DNA of 64,000 nt from Aurelia coerulea (GCA_039566865.1 CM076959.1:4571501-4635500); one strand, 5' to 3'. Numbered from the stretch's first letter, positions 11,045-23,252 are shown. Program-made: numbers and translations. Notes: generated from the sequence alone by a model not told the origin.

Positions 11045-11740
11045 CAGAAGGACACTGGGAAACTGCCGGGAAACTGCCTCAGAAGAAAAGCATTATACAA
11101 TCAGAATTTACTGATTTAAAGGGAGAAAAATCCCTGCTCCGACATCTCCGACTTTTCGTTTATTGCATATAGGGGAAAAACGAAAAGTCGGAGGAAAATC
11201 TCCGAGGCTATTTCCTAACAACACTGCTACAAAGCGTGGGAAACTACCTTAGAAGAAGGGCATTTTACAATCAGAATTTACAGATTTAAAGGGAGAAAAA
11301 TCCCTGCTCCAACATCTCCGACTTTTCGTTTTTTGCATATAGGGGAAAAACGAAAAGTCGGAGGAAAATCTCCGAGGCTATTTTCTAACAACACTGCTAC
11401 AAACCGTGGGAAACTACCTTAGAAGAAGGGCATTTTACAATCAGAATTTACAGATTTAAAGGGAGAAAAATCCCTGCTCCAACATCTCCGACTTTTCGTT
11501 TTTTGCATATAGGGGAAAAACGAAAAGTCGGAGGAAAATCTCCGAGGCTATTTTCTAACAACACTGCTACAAAGCATGGGAAACTGCCTTAGAAGAAGGG
11601 CATTTTACAATCTGAATTTACTGAATTAAGGGAGAAAAATCCCTGCTCCGACATCTCCGACTTTTCGTTTATAGCATATAGGGGAAAACGAAAAGTCAGA
11701 GATGAAATTGCTCCAACATCTCCGACATCTCCGACATCTC
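11045..11740. repeat. Tandem 170-bp repeat, four units, each with a hairpin
   Basis: The anchor GGGAGAAAAATCCCTGCTCC recurs at about 11121, 11291, 11461 and 11630, giving spacings of 170, 170 and 169. Every unit contains an inverted repeat: CTCCGACTTTTCGTTT, a short loop with GCATATAGGGG, then AAACGAAAAGTCGGAG. The middle units are nearly identical and the fourth is slightly diverged. A short ACATCTCCG triplet repeat follows at about 11715-11750. No coding function is implied. Confidence 0.9.
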
Positions 11741-11982
11741 CGACTTTTCGGCCTTACCCGAGTCGCCGTTTTGCTGCAAGCTATTGGAGCTGGAGTAAGT
11801 TGCAACCACTAATTCCTAATTATGTTCTAGCAGTTCTGTTGTGAAATTTTTGGATCATTTTGCTTGTGACCAAGATCTGTTTTCAGCTTTAGGGGCTTAT
11901 GTACTATATTTGGTAACCAATAAGTTTTTTGGCTAGTATCTGAGGAAAAGCCAGATAAAATTTGCACCTCACGCAACATTGA

Positions 11983-12375
11983 ATGATTATCTTATCTCTC
12001 TATCCACAGATCCAGACAAATGTTGTTACGTCGTTCGAGAAAGCAACAAAAGATGCTTACAGACGATTGATGAAATGTGCCTACGAAATGACAATGAAAC
12101 CAACAATGCCCCATAGCCATTTTAGTGTCCTCGTTAAATGCCTGAGAGAGAATAACGTTCGCCTGATTGAGAGAAAGGAAGATGGCAGAACGGGACGCGA
12201 ATTTGTTCATTGCATTTCAGAGGCTGTGCACGAGAAATGTGCCGTAATACTAGCCAGTTCTAGTTTCATGTCCATTCTAAGCGATGGGAGCCAAGCAAGA
12301 AAAACAGGAAAAGAGAAGGAGCTAGTGCTTATAAGATGCGAAAGGAATGGGATTCCAACATACATGGTTCTGAGC
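11983..12375 (+). pseudogene. hAT-family transposase, N-terminal part (interrupted)
   Basis: The ORF contains a block like the start of the catalytic region of hAT / ZNF862-like transposases: FMSILSDGSQARKTGKEKEL followed by a conserved hydrophobic strand. A plausible 3' splice site (TCTCTCTATCCACAG, ending at about 12009) precedes the coding block, so the true exon may start there and not at the first ATG. The reading frame is cut after GTTCTGAGC by a 3.4-kb insert and resumes in the same frame at 15762. The family call comes from motif recognition here and in the downstream part. The copy is inactive because of the insert and later lesions. Confidence 0.75.
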
Positions 12376-15300
12376 ATAGAAATAAAAGGACTAGAATGCG
12401 CGGTCTATTGTTTCGCTTTTGTTTGGTGCGTAATACGCATGGAGAGCAAAGATGGTAGCACCACGTTGGCAAAAGATTCGGATAAACAAAGGACCCGCAG
12501 TGGGAAGACCTGCACCGCTCTTCTGTTTTGGTGCTGCTGGCTTGCAGAAAGGCAACGAAATATCGAGAACGAGTCATTTTAAAGTAAGTAGTGCCACAGG
12601 CATTTAATTTTGATCAATTATGAGCCACTTTTAGTCGTTTTAGTCATTGATATCGACCTTAGATCGTAGCAACTTAGGCCGAAGTTTGTCAGATCAGCCC
12701 ACTGGAAGTTAATTGACGTGCTTTAAATGCAACATACCTGCCAATATTTATGTTTTTAACATATGAAACGTGTTTTCATTGCAATTTACATTTCATCTCT
12801 GATCATTTACATCTTTAGAATGAAGTCTAAGCTTCAACAAAAAGAGAGAATTGACGAAACTTTTGCGTTGTAAGGCTATAGACCTATCAACAAACTTCAG
12901 GCCCTACATGCTTAATCTACCAACATTTGTGGTTTGTCAGTGGCAACAACAATCGAAAGTTTTAATTTGATAAACTCAACAATTTTCAAATTACCCTCCA
13001 GTAATGATCCAAGTAAACAATTCTGTCAATTTGAAGCATAAAAAACGCAACGGCAATCAAGATGAGGATGAAAGGTGAAGGACTGCAACTCTAACTTTAG
13101 TTTAGTGATGAAGTTGCCACTGGAGGCACTTTGATTTAGATTTTCTTGCAACAAGATCTGATACAGTATATGTTTGAGGCAACCTCAATAAGACTGCACA
13201 AACCTGTGCTCTTTCCCTGGGAAACAGGATATGTTTTCATAAGTCAACGGCTTTAGAATGTCCCCTCACTATTTGTCTAGCTGTGTGCAAGGGGAACATA
13301 CCATGGTTTTGCTGGTTTTTGGAATTAACACAGAAGAGTACTGGTGGCAACTTTGACGTGGGCTTCAGCTTTAAGAGTGGGATAGTGAGCATTTCCACAA
13401 ATTTGGTTATTTTTTGTTACATTGTGTGTTGCTCTTCAATTAACATGTCATCTAGCGTCAATAAACAATCTTCTTGGTCCGTAGTGATTTCTTTTTCCTG
13501 GCTCACATTAAATATTTACAGACCAAGATCTTATTGTTGCTGTATGGGGCAAAATCAGGGACTTCCTGGCAAATTCATATGCCCTTGAGCTATAAAATGA
13601 AGGGAAAGTGGCAAATTTATTCACTTCCTCAGAGTACATTTTAAGCCAGACAATTCATTGCTATTCTTGCCCCTTTCCTAAACTGTGATGTAGCAATTTG
13701 GGCATAGTTATCTGCAAGTAATGTCTTTTTCTGCTGAGAATTTTTTTCAACTGTAAAGTGAAGTTTCAACTGTAAAGTTGGGATAAATTCCCCTTCTTAA
13801 GGTTTTTGAGCCTAAGTATATCTATTTGTAATGTTTTCTTGAGCTTTTCCTTATAATTTGCTTTCTTTTTTTAGGTAAAATCTTTGATGCAAATGTGTGG
13901 TCTGATTTTACATGTTCTGGATCCAAGGCAGGAGAAGTTTCAGGAGGAGCAGGATTAGACAATCTTTTGAGAGTGATCTATATCTTTGGACTTGGTTTCT
14001 TAAAGATGTTCTGGACACTAGATACATAGTAGACAGCATCTTTTTGTGAATATTTTTAACTAGAGAATCAGACTTTGGCATAGAAGGAGGTCAGCTGTAA
14101 TCAAAGGGAGGAAATGGTTCTCACAAATTTGTTGTTATGCTAATTGATGCCAGTTGTTGTGATGCACTGTAATTTAGCTATTTACTGATCGATCTTTTAT
14201 AGCAGAGTTAAATCAGTGAGCTATTGAAAGTTGAAATAACAGTAGTTTTGAATTGTGTCTGCAATTTTGAATCTTAAGTTTTGTTTATCTTGGAATTCTG
14301 CTTAATATTATTTAAATCCCTGGAAAGAGTGAAAAGTATATAAAACTTTTGCCGTGTTTACTCTGTGGGCCTGAGGTTTTTCATGGAAATTTCTCTATGA
14401 TCTCAGAGAAGATATGAAACTGTAAGGGTTTGGCCAAAACAAACTTCAGGATCAATAACTCCATCAGTTAGCAATGATAATCTGCTCTGGAAGAATACAG
14501 AAAAGTGTCTTTACTGGGACAACACTCATTTTTTATAAGGAACCTAAGAAACAGTATGCTCACTTTTTAAAGGTTGAGAAACCATGCTACCTGGATTGAA
14601 AATGCTAAGAGCGTTTTGTGATTTGCAGCCTCGATTTTCCTAGGTCACTCGAAAATGTTTGCACCGTGTAGTAAACTAGTCTTAAGAAACTCCAGAAATT
14701 TAAGAAACTCCAGAATTGTGTTTGAGAAGCACTAGGAAAGTTTTAAAAGCAACATTCAAGAACATCTTCATAACACTGTTGTTGACCCTTTATTTTTGAG
14801 TAATATTCACGAAAGTTATGTCTTCATTGAGCACGCTACAACTCTTTTCCTTGCTTGCTGAACATTATGCTGTATGTCAAGGAAAAAATGAGTGGCAGTG
14901 GTGAAAACTATATCACAATTCATGCAGCTAAAAATGAGAAACAAATTAAGAACATTTTCACACTAAGAACCAGAAATTTTCATGTGGGATATTTATGAAA
15001 CTTTTAGCACTATGAGCTGATCCAGGTTTCTAATATAAGAAAATTGTGTGTTGACATCATCCTGCTTTGGGTGTGATAGTTGTTTTGAGATCTTCATAGG
15101 TACTTTGGGTACCTTTTCAACAAAATATGACGAAGCTTACAATTCAAGAGGTAAATATTTGAGAAACTCGTAAAGAAATTTGAAAGCAAAATTTAAAAAG
15201 AGATTGGATTTAGACCACAACAGTTAGTTTCTTCAATTGCTTTTTATTTGTTATGTTGATGGGCCTAAAAATCAGTCTTTCATTTTGGCCCGACTTTGGC

Positions 15301-15751
15301 CACTGTGACTCCTTTGACAGATATTGAAATCTTAAAAATTATATATAATGAATGCAAATTCTAGAACTACGGCTTCAGAATAAGAAGTCGTTATCTCTTC
15401 CTAAAGGAATGTGATCCTCGCTCCATCCACGAAACGGGCCTATAGTCTAGTACTTACTGGTGAAACGAAATGTTTTTCTGGCCAGGACGCAGCTCTTTGT
15501 CCGGATTCCAACGCTTTTTGCAGCCAAATTCAGTGAAAGAGACAACCATTTTTTTCAAACTAGTTGGACGATCTCTGAAAATAAAGCTACAAATTCCCAA
15601 TAACTTGTCGAGGAATTCGGAGAGTCCACTGCGATCCACTGTTAGCTTGGATTTCCCGCGGCTTTTTGCCAACGTGGTGCTACCATTTTGGTTCCCCATG
15701 GTTGTTACGCATCACGTGACCTACCACGCATTCTAGTCCTTCTATTTCTAT
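12376..15751. mobile_element. 3.4-kb Mutator-like element inserted in hAT gene, 10-bp TSD
   Basis: The ends are inverted copies: ATAGAAATAAAAGGACTAG at 12376 and its near complement ending at 15751. Similarity continues inward for about 100 bp, including GGTAGCACCACGTTGGCAAA in both arms. A 10-bp duplication GGTTCTGAGC lies at 12366-12375 and 15752-15761. Taking out the element plus one duplicate rejoins the hAT frame exactly. TSD size and long inverted repeats fit Mutator-like elements. The roughly 3-kb interior has no recognisable transposase, so it is probably non-autonomous or decayed. It contains TTATAAGGAACC/AAGAAACT sequence near 14520-14760, related to the dispersed TATAAGAAAC families. 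Confidence 0.85.
15458..15699 (-). CDS. Candidate first exon in the inverted terminus of the Mutator-like element
   Basis: Reading inward from the right terminus on the minus strand, an ATG opens an 80-codon frame (begins MGNQNGSTTLAKSRG) that reaches a near-consensus 5' splice site CACCA|GTAAGTAC. The left terminus has a counterpart ORF on the plus strand at about 12439-12582 (MESKDGSTTLAKDS...), followed by AAAGTAAGTAG. The two share only the GSTTLAK stretch before diverging. The product is unrecognised. In MuDR of maize, genes read inward from each terminus; the similarity of layout is suggestive only. Confidence 0.3.
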
Positions 15752-15761
15752 GGTTCTGAGC

Positions 15762-17320
15762 CTCCTGGAAATGCAGAAAATCGGGGGTGGAAATGCAGAT
15801 GCCATTGTGAAAGGGATCAACAGCCTTTTTGAAGATTCGAGCACTTTCAAACTGCCAGCAGAAAGGTACAAGAATATGGTTGTAAGTGCTACAGCCGATG
15901 GAGCAAGCGTCAACACTGGGAAATATTCCGGTGTTTTAACCCAGATGAAACGTGAGCGACCTTGGTTGCTGACAATTCATTGTGCAAACCACCGTGTTGA
16001 GCTGGCCGTAAAGTCTGCATTTGATATTCCAGAATTTAAAAACGTGGATGAATTTTGTAAAACAAATTTATATTTGGCAAAGCAATCCGGGACGATTAAA
16101 GCCTCTGTAGCTGAATGTGCCGAGGGCTTAGGCATAGACTTCTACAATTTGCCAAAAATTCACGGCACACGCTTTATAAGTCACAGAAGGCATGGCTTCA
16201 AGGCTTTGTTAGAAACGTGGCCAGCCTACATCTTAGCTTATGAAAATGTCGTTGCTGATACCAAGGGTCACAATGCTAATACGAGAAGCAAAGTGTCAGG
16301 TCTCCTGAAGAAATTCAAGTCTTATCAGTTTATGGGCTACGTGCAATTATACTTAGACCTACTTGAGGACACAGTTCCGACTTCGCTGATTTTTGAATCA
16401 GACTTGCTATTTCCGTTTGAAATTCCACTGGGGATTTCGAGAACCAATCTCGATTTGCAGCAAAGACTAGAACTGATGATGAATTCGTGGACAGCTATTT
16501 CCGCCGCTTTGATGTTTCCAAGGATGGATTGTTTAGCGGAATATTTGTCAAGGCTATAGATAAAAGAAAGAGAGAGGAACATAGACAATACTTGACAGTG
16601 GACGTTTCAATGAATCCATTTTCGTCCGAGAAATGCATTGCAAAGATATGGAGTATCAAGCAAAAAGTCATCCCCTCCATGATCCAGATGTTGGAAACAA
16701 GATTTTCCGATTTCAACAGTGAAATCTATTCTAAAATGTGATGGTTCGATCCACAGTTTTGGACAGATGATTGTGATTATGGCAACAACGATTTGTTAGC
16801 AGTTGCCAAGCATTTCCAATAGCCGCTTGTGTTTGCTTCCTTCGACAATGCAAAGGTTGTAAGGGAGTGGAAAAGCTTCAAAAATTTTGTGAGGAGTTAT
16901 TTCGTTAAACTCCCAGCTGCCAAAGATCTCTGGAAGTCAGTGCTCAACTATCGGAGAGATGAGTTCCCACATCTCTGCAAAATTGCAAGCCTAATCATTT
17001 GTATCTCTGGCTCCAACTCTAAAGTGGAGAGGACTTTCAGCACAGTAACGAACATTTTATCAGACAAACGTCTGTCCATGGTTCACAAAACACTAAATGA
17101 GAACCTAATAGTTTACGGGAATCACACCCTTTGGAGCAATGCCGAGAGAGAAGCGATAATTGAAAGAGCAGTCGAAATTTACCTGAAGTCCAACCGAAGA
17201 AAGACTGTCTCCAACCAAATAAAAACCGTGCAACAAAGCGGCGTTCGTGTCGATGACGACAGCCAGTTTGAACTATTTGCAGAGGAACTAGACAGTGAAT
17301 TAACTGTTAGATGCATTTAA
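15762..17320 (+). pseudogene. hAT-family transposase, central and C-terminal part, disrupted
   Basis: The central frame carries typical hAT motifs: SATADGASVNTGKYSGV and HCANHRVELAVK. The C-terminal frame has the hAT dimerisation region, FPHLCKIASLIIC and GSNSKVERTFSTVTN, followed by LSMVHKTLNENLIVYGN. The frame shifts once near 16490, then two in-frame stops follow (TGA at 16739-16741, TAG near 16820); coding resemblance continues across both to the stop at 17318-17320. Together with the 12376-15751 insert this is a dead gene. Terminal inverted repeats and TSD of the parent hAT element were not located. Confidence 0.88.
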
Positions 17321-18770
17321 TTTTTATAGTCATTTTATAGTGTGATTATCAAGTAATAACGCTTTTATTTATGATTGCTTATCATTATGAACAACTCCTT
17401 CATGAGTTAAAGATCAGTTGTTGACAATATAAATAGCGCGCACAACTGAAATGACGTGCGCGATTGACCGCTCGTGTCAAATTCTGAATGCGAAAGGCCT
17501 GTGCTCTAGGAAGACTGTTTTATTTCTGTTCTGAACAATTTAGAGCCGTGAAACTTGGCATGTGCATAGTACATCATGAGCTGAGCCCAAAAATTAAATC
17601 TATATTTAGTTATGTAACGTGATGTGCTCATAACATCACAATATAGAATTTTCAAAGTCAATAGGGTTCAGTACTAAAAATTTCAAATTGTTGATTGTGA
17701 GAAAACGAAAGGCAATAAGGACATGGGTCCAATTTTAGCGTATAATATGGTTTAATAGCTCTTGCTTTGCAAAGAAAAAATTTAAAAAGTGATGATGTCA
17801 TCACACAGGAATTAGAAGAATGTGTGCATGCGTACAGCCCAAATACGCATTATCATACGTTTACATTACAAACAAATTATGCAGTTGGATAGAGGATCAA
17901 AAGTAGCATATATTTCTCCAATTTCATTGTTTTCCTGCATCCGCTGTAGATTTTATTAGCATTTATTGAAATTTTGCACAGACATCTGTCACAAATTGAC
18001 TGCGTTTACCCCCTCCATTGAATTTAATTTTTCTAAAAAGTTCATTTTTGACTATAAGAAGGATAAAAACTAAAAGTCAGAAAGTTTCAGCGTTGTAAGT
18101 GCACTTGGTAAAAATCCACAGAAGAAAGCCACTAGGGGATTCAGCCCCCCCCCCCCTTCTAGGCTTGATAGGGTTTAAAGGGTAAAAAAGGCAGGCAGAG
18201 CACTCTTTTTATTCCATATCAGAACGTTTTCGCAGATTTCTGCTCAATGTTATAACAAAGAATGAGTAAGCGTGATAAGTTTTAATCCTATCTGACATGG
18301 GTGTTTTGAAACACTCATTGACTGGGGGGGGGGGCTGTTTATCTCTGTTGTCATAAGAGATATGGCAGCCAAACTTGGCTCAAAGGTAGTTCATTATTTA
18401 AACAATCAAAATTTGAAATCATAATCCAATTAGCGATGTTGTTGTTGTTGCTAGAGCACGATGATCATTATCATTAGGCTAATCTATTTCTGAAAATGTA
18501 GACATCCCTCCAATCAAAAAGCAGTATTTGTGTGTGAAAACAATATTAATTGTTCTATCTACCATTCTTATTTTGTACTCCCTTGCTGTATTATTTGTAA
18601 GCCGTTCCGCATTTTCCTCCACTTATTTCTGTGCGATATTTTTCAAATTTGTTAGATGGAGTCATGGAGGATAGAATTGTTGTTGCCATTTAGTCAAAAT
18701 TTCAAATAAATTTCAAGCCGTTTCAAGAGGCAGTGTACGGAATTTGTTTAGAGTTTGCTACAAATCCTAA
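17321..18770. other. No gene seen; homopolymer tracts
   Basis: AT-rich sequence with a C tract near 18148-18160, a G tract near 18326-18335 and a short (GTT)n near 18436-18450. No ORF of note and no resolved transposon end. Confidence 0.4.
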
Positions 18771-18771
18771 A

Positions 18772-19105
18772 AAATACATACATACATATTTTCATTTCAT
18801 ATATTTATTTAAAGTTGGTATTTACATAGTTTCAAAAGAATAAAGCTAATTTACACCAACTATCTACAATAAACCTAAAGTAATACATGCTAATTTACAA
18901 TCAAAGGAATTCAGTGTCTATTTACAAATTGTACAAAGGCAACTGGTTCCATCCCAACTTTTAATTTCCTTTTTGAAAGCTGCAACAGACGCTACATTCT
19001 TTGCATCATCGTTTAGGGTATTCCACAGCATAGCTCCCCTAAATCTAAGGGAGTTTATCCCATATTTAATCGTGTGAGACCTCTGAGGAAGCTCACATAA
19101 TACTT
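18772..19105 (-). mobile_element. 3' end of a non-LTR retrotransposon (LINE)
   Basis: On the minus strand the sequence reads as the last ~60 codons of a LINE RT ORF: SLRFRGAMLWNTL, then AAFKKEIKSWDG and a terminal Cys pair before a stop at 18918-18920. These are the conserved C-terminal features of coral-type LINE ORFs. A 3' untranslated part and a (TACA)n-like tail near 18775-18790 follow. The copy is truncated upstream at about 19105, where the frame meets stops. Confidence 0.7.
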
Positions 19106-20480
19106 ACATAGAACAAAACAGCAAATTCTTGGGTCAACAGGTATATCCCAATCCATATACAATAATATAATTATGAGCAAATGCAGAGCTTAATCAGTGA
19201 CAGTGGGCCACTTTGGTCAACACTATGCTGCATTCGTTTTTTCTATTTGCTTCATTAATATTTACTTTAGTGCTTTACTGCATATCTAAATGTCTAAATA
19301 TCACAACAAGCACAGCAACCTGCAAGATTATTCCATGTGTGTACAAAAACTGCACAAGAAATCGTCATCAGTAGTGTGCCTTTCATGAATAAGCTTGATG
19401 AGATGGAGAGGGATCCACCATGCTTGCTGATCAAGACTTGCTGATCAAGATAATAACCATCTGTTATACTGTTTTGACAACAATTATTGAGCTCTCGCCT
19501 CTCTGTTTGCTTAATCAATAATGAGGCAAGATCTGGCAGCCAAAGAAATCTGAGGTTGAGGTAACGCCCAAGGCCTATAGGCTAGAAGAGGAGGCCTAAT
19601 AATTTACATACTTCCCCTTTAGTGTGAGTGTAACAGCAAAAATCCTGTTCAGTTATGGCATAATTTGAACTTATAATACAATAAAAGCGGAGACATACCC
19701 TCCCTGGTGTGTGGCATTGCTATCTTTCGCCTTTTGTAATTTTGCCATCTCTCCAGTTTTCAAGTTTTCAAAATTTACAACAACATAACAACAACAACAA
19801 CAAGTTCAGTTTCGCGCCCTTTAGGGCGAAAGCGAGGTCATTCGAAAATGACCGAGCAAAAGTTTTCAGAATTTTTCACAACTGATTGAGGCGATTGTCT
19901 GAAAGCAACGAAAGAAGGCTCTTACTGACGATTTCATCTCATCTGATGTTATTTGATGGAGTAATCTTGAATATTTCAATGAACTTGAAAATAGTGTGGA
20001 TTAATAATACTATCAACCTGAAACCACAGAGAACCACAGTAGAGACTTGTTGGCTTGGCCTTTGCCTTTGGGGTATGTATGTGTCAAACACACATAGACA
20101 TATCCCATCCGATCCAGCATTGATATGATTTCATGCCATGGTAGAACGACAACGATGGATGGCAAAGCATCAGACAGAGCAGGCAGATAACAGTCACTAA
20201 TTTATAGTAGAGTGCATATAATGTGGTGTATTAACAAGAGCAGAAATGCTCCAGGAGAAGTTACTAAAGCAAAGACTTTGTATCAAAGAGAACAGGGAAT
20301 ATATGCTCCACTTCACCAGTAGTGTCAAACCATGTGATATTATGAACTTCAAAAGACTTTGAAAACTGCTTTATTAGTAAAAACAAAAAATGAATTGGCG
20401 TGAGTTGTCAAGCAATAAGCATCAGTAATTAATCAGACCTCTTATGGAGATGAGATTAAACTTTAATTTGCGTTCGACAA
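19106..20480. other. No gene seen
   Basis: Contains a short (CAA)n near 19786-19803 followed by a CG-rich patch (GCGCCCTTTAGGGCGAAAGCG). No recognised ORF or element. Confidence 0.4.
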
Positions 20481-20494
20481 GTAAGGAGTGGTAG

Positions 20495-20690
20495 AATTCC
20501 TACCCAAAACTGAGGATGATAGGATCTTCCTGAAAAAAAGGTGTTGGTATGAATTTATAACCCAAAACCGGGGATTGTGAGAAATTTATGACCCAAAACT
20601 GGGGACTGATCGGAATTTATGACCCAAAACCGGGGTCCACAAGTCCCTGTACCCCGGATGTGGGTAGCTTCACCCCCGGGCTTTAATAAA
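20495..20690 (+). repeat. Short diverged tandem repeat (TTTATGACCCAAAACCGGGG)
   Basis: Three to four units of about 33 bp built on TTTATGACCCAAAACCGGGG, ending in TTCACCCCCGGG. Similar degenerate units (TTTACCCATAACCCGG) recur at about 53690-53810. Both may be pieces of CCCGGGG-ended MITEs like the one at 60485-60874, but matching ends were not found here. Confidence 0.5.
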
Positions 20691-20951
20691 GAACAAAAGG
20701 ATGGGAAGTCAACTTCTGTAAGTTACACATTCTGTGTTGATTTATAAATCATATGGCTTGGCAAATAAAGATAAACACAAGGAAAAGACGACTTGGAGTT
20801 CTTCACTCTTTTCTTTTTGTCTCATCTGCTATTCTTTATGCGTTAAGAAGGCCGGTTACTCGTTGCCATTCTAGAAACTTTACTGCATAAGTAAATAAGA
20901 ATTAGATTCATTTGACATATGCGTTTTTTCATTTCGATACATTTGCTTTTC

Positions 20952-21406
20952 TCAGAGAGCAATGATCCATCGCCAAATTGTATTAAGAGCCGTTGTATCA
21001 TCATCATTTCCAGGTTCCTCCATCAGTGATACTTTCTCAGGGACATAAATCCTTTCACTTGTCAATTTCAGATTTACAGATCCTGACAATGAAATCCAAA
21101 CGGGAGTCTTCTGCCGTAACATCGCGTTGCACACGAGAGAAAAGTTGTCCGAAGAGCAGATTCGTCGTAAGTTTGTCATACTCTCTTCGAGAAATGCTTT
21201 TAGCTGTGATGCAAAATAAGAGGGATATTTATGAACCATTTTAGTCCAGCGTGTGGGTAATATATGTCTAAACACATTGGAGACAGATAGTGTAGCCGTG
21301 GATCATCACTTAAAATGTTTAATACATCTTTTGTCGTTAGGACTATACATTTCATGGAGTCATTTATTTCCATATTTCCATGGTCTCTTAGATCCCACTC
21401 ACGCAA
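20952..21406 (-). other. Two overlapping unrecognised minus-strand ORFs
   Basis: ORFs at 20952-21275 (107 codons) and 21200-21406 (68 codons) lie on the minus strand in different frames. The first contains LPTRWTKMVHKYPSYFAS and ISLSGSVNLKLTSERIY. They do not match a family I recognise; they may be a decayed exon of a transposable element or host gene. Confidence 0.2.
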
Positions 21407-21436
21407 GGGAAAATTTGATCTATCTCAAACTGGTTT

Positions 21437-21713
21437 GAATCGGCTTTGCATTTACACTGATCGATCCTCAGTCCGCGCTGGTTTGGCATCGTTTCCCAGA
21501 TTGATCCAGTTTGGGATCGTCAGAGCCTCGTGTAAACGACTGGATCAACCCCAAATTGGCACAGATGCAGAACCGAAAGAGAAATTTTTGGCATTTTTAT
21601 ACTGGTACCTTACGGTCACCCTGACAGCAAATCGCGCAAATCTTTATATGGTGTCCGGGAATCAGTGAAAAGGTTCCTGGATCGATCCAGTTTTCTCTAG
21701 TGTAAACAGGGTC
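21437..21713. mobile_element. Probable MITE with TTTACACT ... AGTGTAAA ends
   Basis: The left edge has ATTTACACTGATCGATCC and the right edge GGATCGATCCAGTTTTCTCTAGTGTAAACAG, inverted relative to each other. A GTGTAAACG patch lies in the middle. The form is like Harbinger-type MITEs whose ends contain GTTTACAC. No clear TSD was found, so boundaries are approximate. Confidence 0.5.
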
Positions 21714-21895
21714 TTAGATGTGGAGATCAAAATCTAATGGAATAAATATGATATATTGATAAAAGTAAAACATGCAATATGCTTTCTTCATGTTAAGTGT
21801 TCAAATTACTTTGATGTATGTATGGCATTCGCACGTATCTGGCAATAGTCTTTGTTGTGAAGCTCAAATTTTGTCTTATTATTTTTTTATTACAG

Positions 21896-22011
21896 GTGCT
21901 TGTTATGGATATTTTAAATCGATACACAAGGAGCACATTCTGCAGCACAATGAGCCTGAAAAACATGCAGAAGCTACCACCAAGAAAAAGTTGCATTCTC
22001 GACGACAAAGA
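21896..22011 (+). CDS. Isolated internal exon candidate, product unknown
   Basis: A 116-nt segment is preceded by a strong polypyrimidine tract and AG (TTATTTTTTTATTACAG) and followed by GTAAGTGTG. In one frame it is open throughout and lysine/histidine-rich (YFKSIHKEHILQHNEPEKHA...). I do not recognise the family. Partner exons were not found; it may belong to a decayed gene or to a host gene with long introns. Confidence 0.35.
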
Positions 22012-22426
22012 GTAAGTGTGTCACTGCTTTTAGGAATCTTGAAGAAAAGAATCCAGGCTTGTTAGATATGTCATTTGTAAACAAGCTTACGTTCAGTTAC
22101 CTGTGAAGATTTCAACACCTTTTTACTTATGACACTCTTAAGTGCAATCTTCTGCTAAAACTGACATAATGATGTCAGGATGCACCAAAGCTTGGTATAC
22201 ATAACTATTCACAACAGAAAAAAGCTGACCGTAACGATGAATTACGTTTGCTTTTTGTGTATCATAAACGAAAGCTCCACTTGCTTGTTTAGAAAATCTT
22301 CTGTGCTTATTTCAATTCACAATATTTTACTTTATTTACTCGTTTAGAAAATGTTAATCGAGGTAATTTTTATGTCAATTTCATCAGAAGCCTGAATGGA
22401 ACATTTAACTGAGATTTTTTTTACAT

Positions 22427-22660
22427 TCAAAAAAAAAAAATTTACAAAAAAGGGATTACTTATAACATTACGAACTACTTTACTACACTACCAGGAGGAG
22501 ATACCATGGGGAGCAAAATACCATGACTACCCCATGGCTTTGACATAAAGAAGAGCAACTAAATTAAACCTACATACAATTAAATACAATTACTACTATA
22601 GTTACGCGCAAACAATCTCTACTGATAAACACTAGAGTCAGTTTCACATTGGATGTCAGG
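22427..22660 (-). mobile_element. Retroelement 3' end (minus strand, poly(A) as poly(T))
   Basis: An A-rich tract and a roughly 230-bp AT-rich block (TTTACTACACTACCAGGAGGAG, GAGCAAAATACCATG) are repeated in the same order at 23015-23250, where the block starts at a clean T run. Two copies of the same non-coding 3' end fit LINE or SINE insertions in the minus orientation. No coding part is attached. Confidence 0.5.
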
Positions 22661-23014
22661 CAACCATTTGAAGGCTTATGAATTTAACTTAAATTATTTA
22701 ACTGAGATTGTGTATTGTTCCACATTTTTAACGTCTGAGAGAGCAATGGAAAGATAAAACATAACCTTGGATGAATAAAAGCTAATTGATTGAACCTATA
22801 TAATGAATACGTAATTATGTGGATGTTGCTCTGTGTATTTAGAACATACTGTACCTTAGCCTCTGATCAAGGTTGGTATATTTATATTTGCCAGAGAGAC
22901 GTTACCATACTAAGAAATATCTAAAGCTATTTTTTCGGTTTGAGTTGTTTGAGCAACGAAGCAAGCATGTGCTGCCAGGAGAAATGAATGTATGGGAGGA
23001 CGTCAGCCAGGAGC

Positions 23015-23250
23015 TGATTTTTTTTTTTTTTTATATATTCAATATAAAAATTTACAACAAAATGACCTAAACACTACCTACAATCTACTATACCACACTA
23101 CAAGAACGGGGACCAGGAGGAGCAAAATAGCATGTCTACCCCCTAGAATTAATATAAACTAAAATACAACTAATACAAAACTACTACACATACGCTACAA
23201 CTAATACAGATAGAAATTCTAATTATAAAAACATTTTACAAATAAATATT
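23015..23250 (-). mobile_element. Second retroelement 3' end of the same family
   Basis: Starts with about 14 T (a poly(A) tail read in reverse), then TTTACAACAAAATGACC, ACACTACAAGAACGGGGACCAG and GAGCAAAATAGCATG, matching 22427-22660. Confidence 0.55.
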
Positions 23251-23252
23251 TG

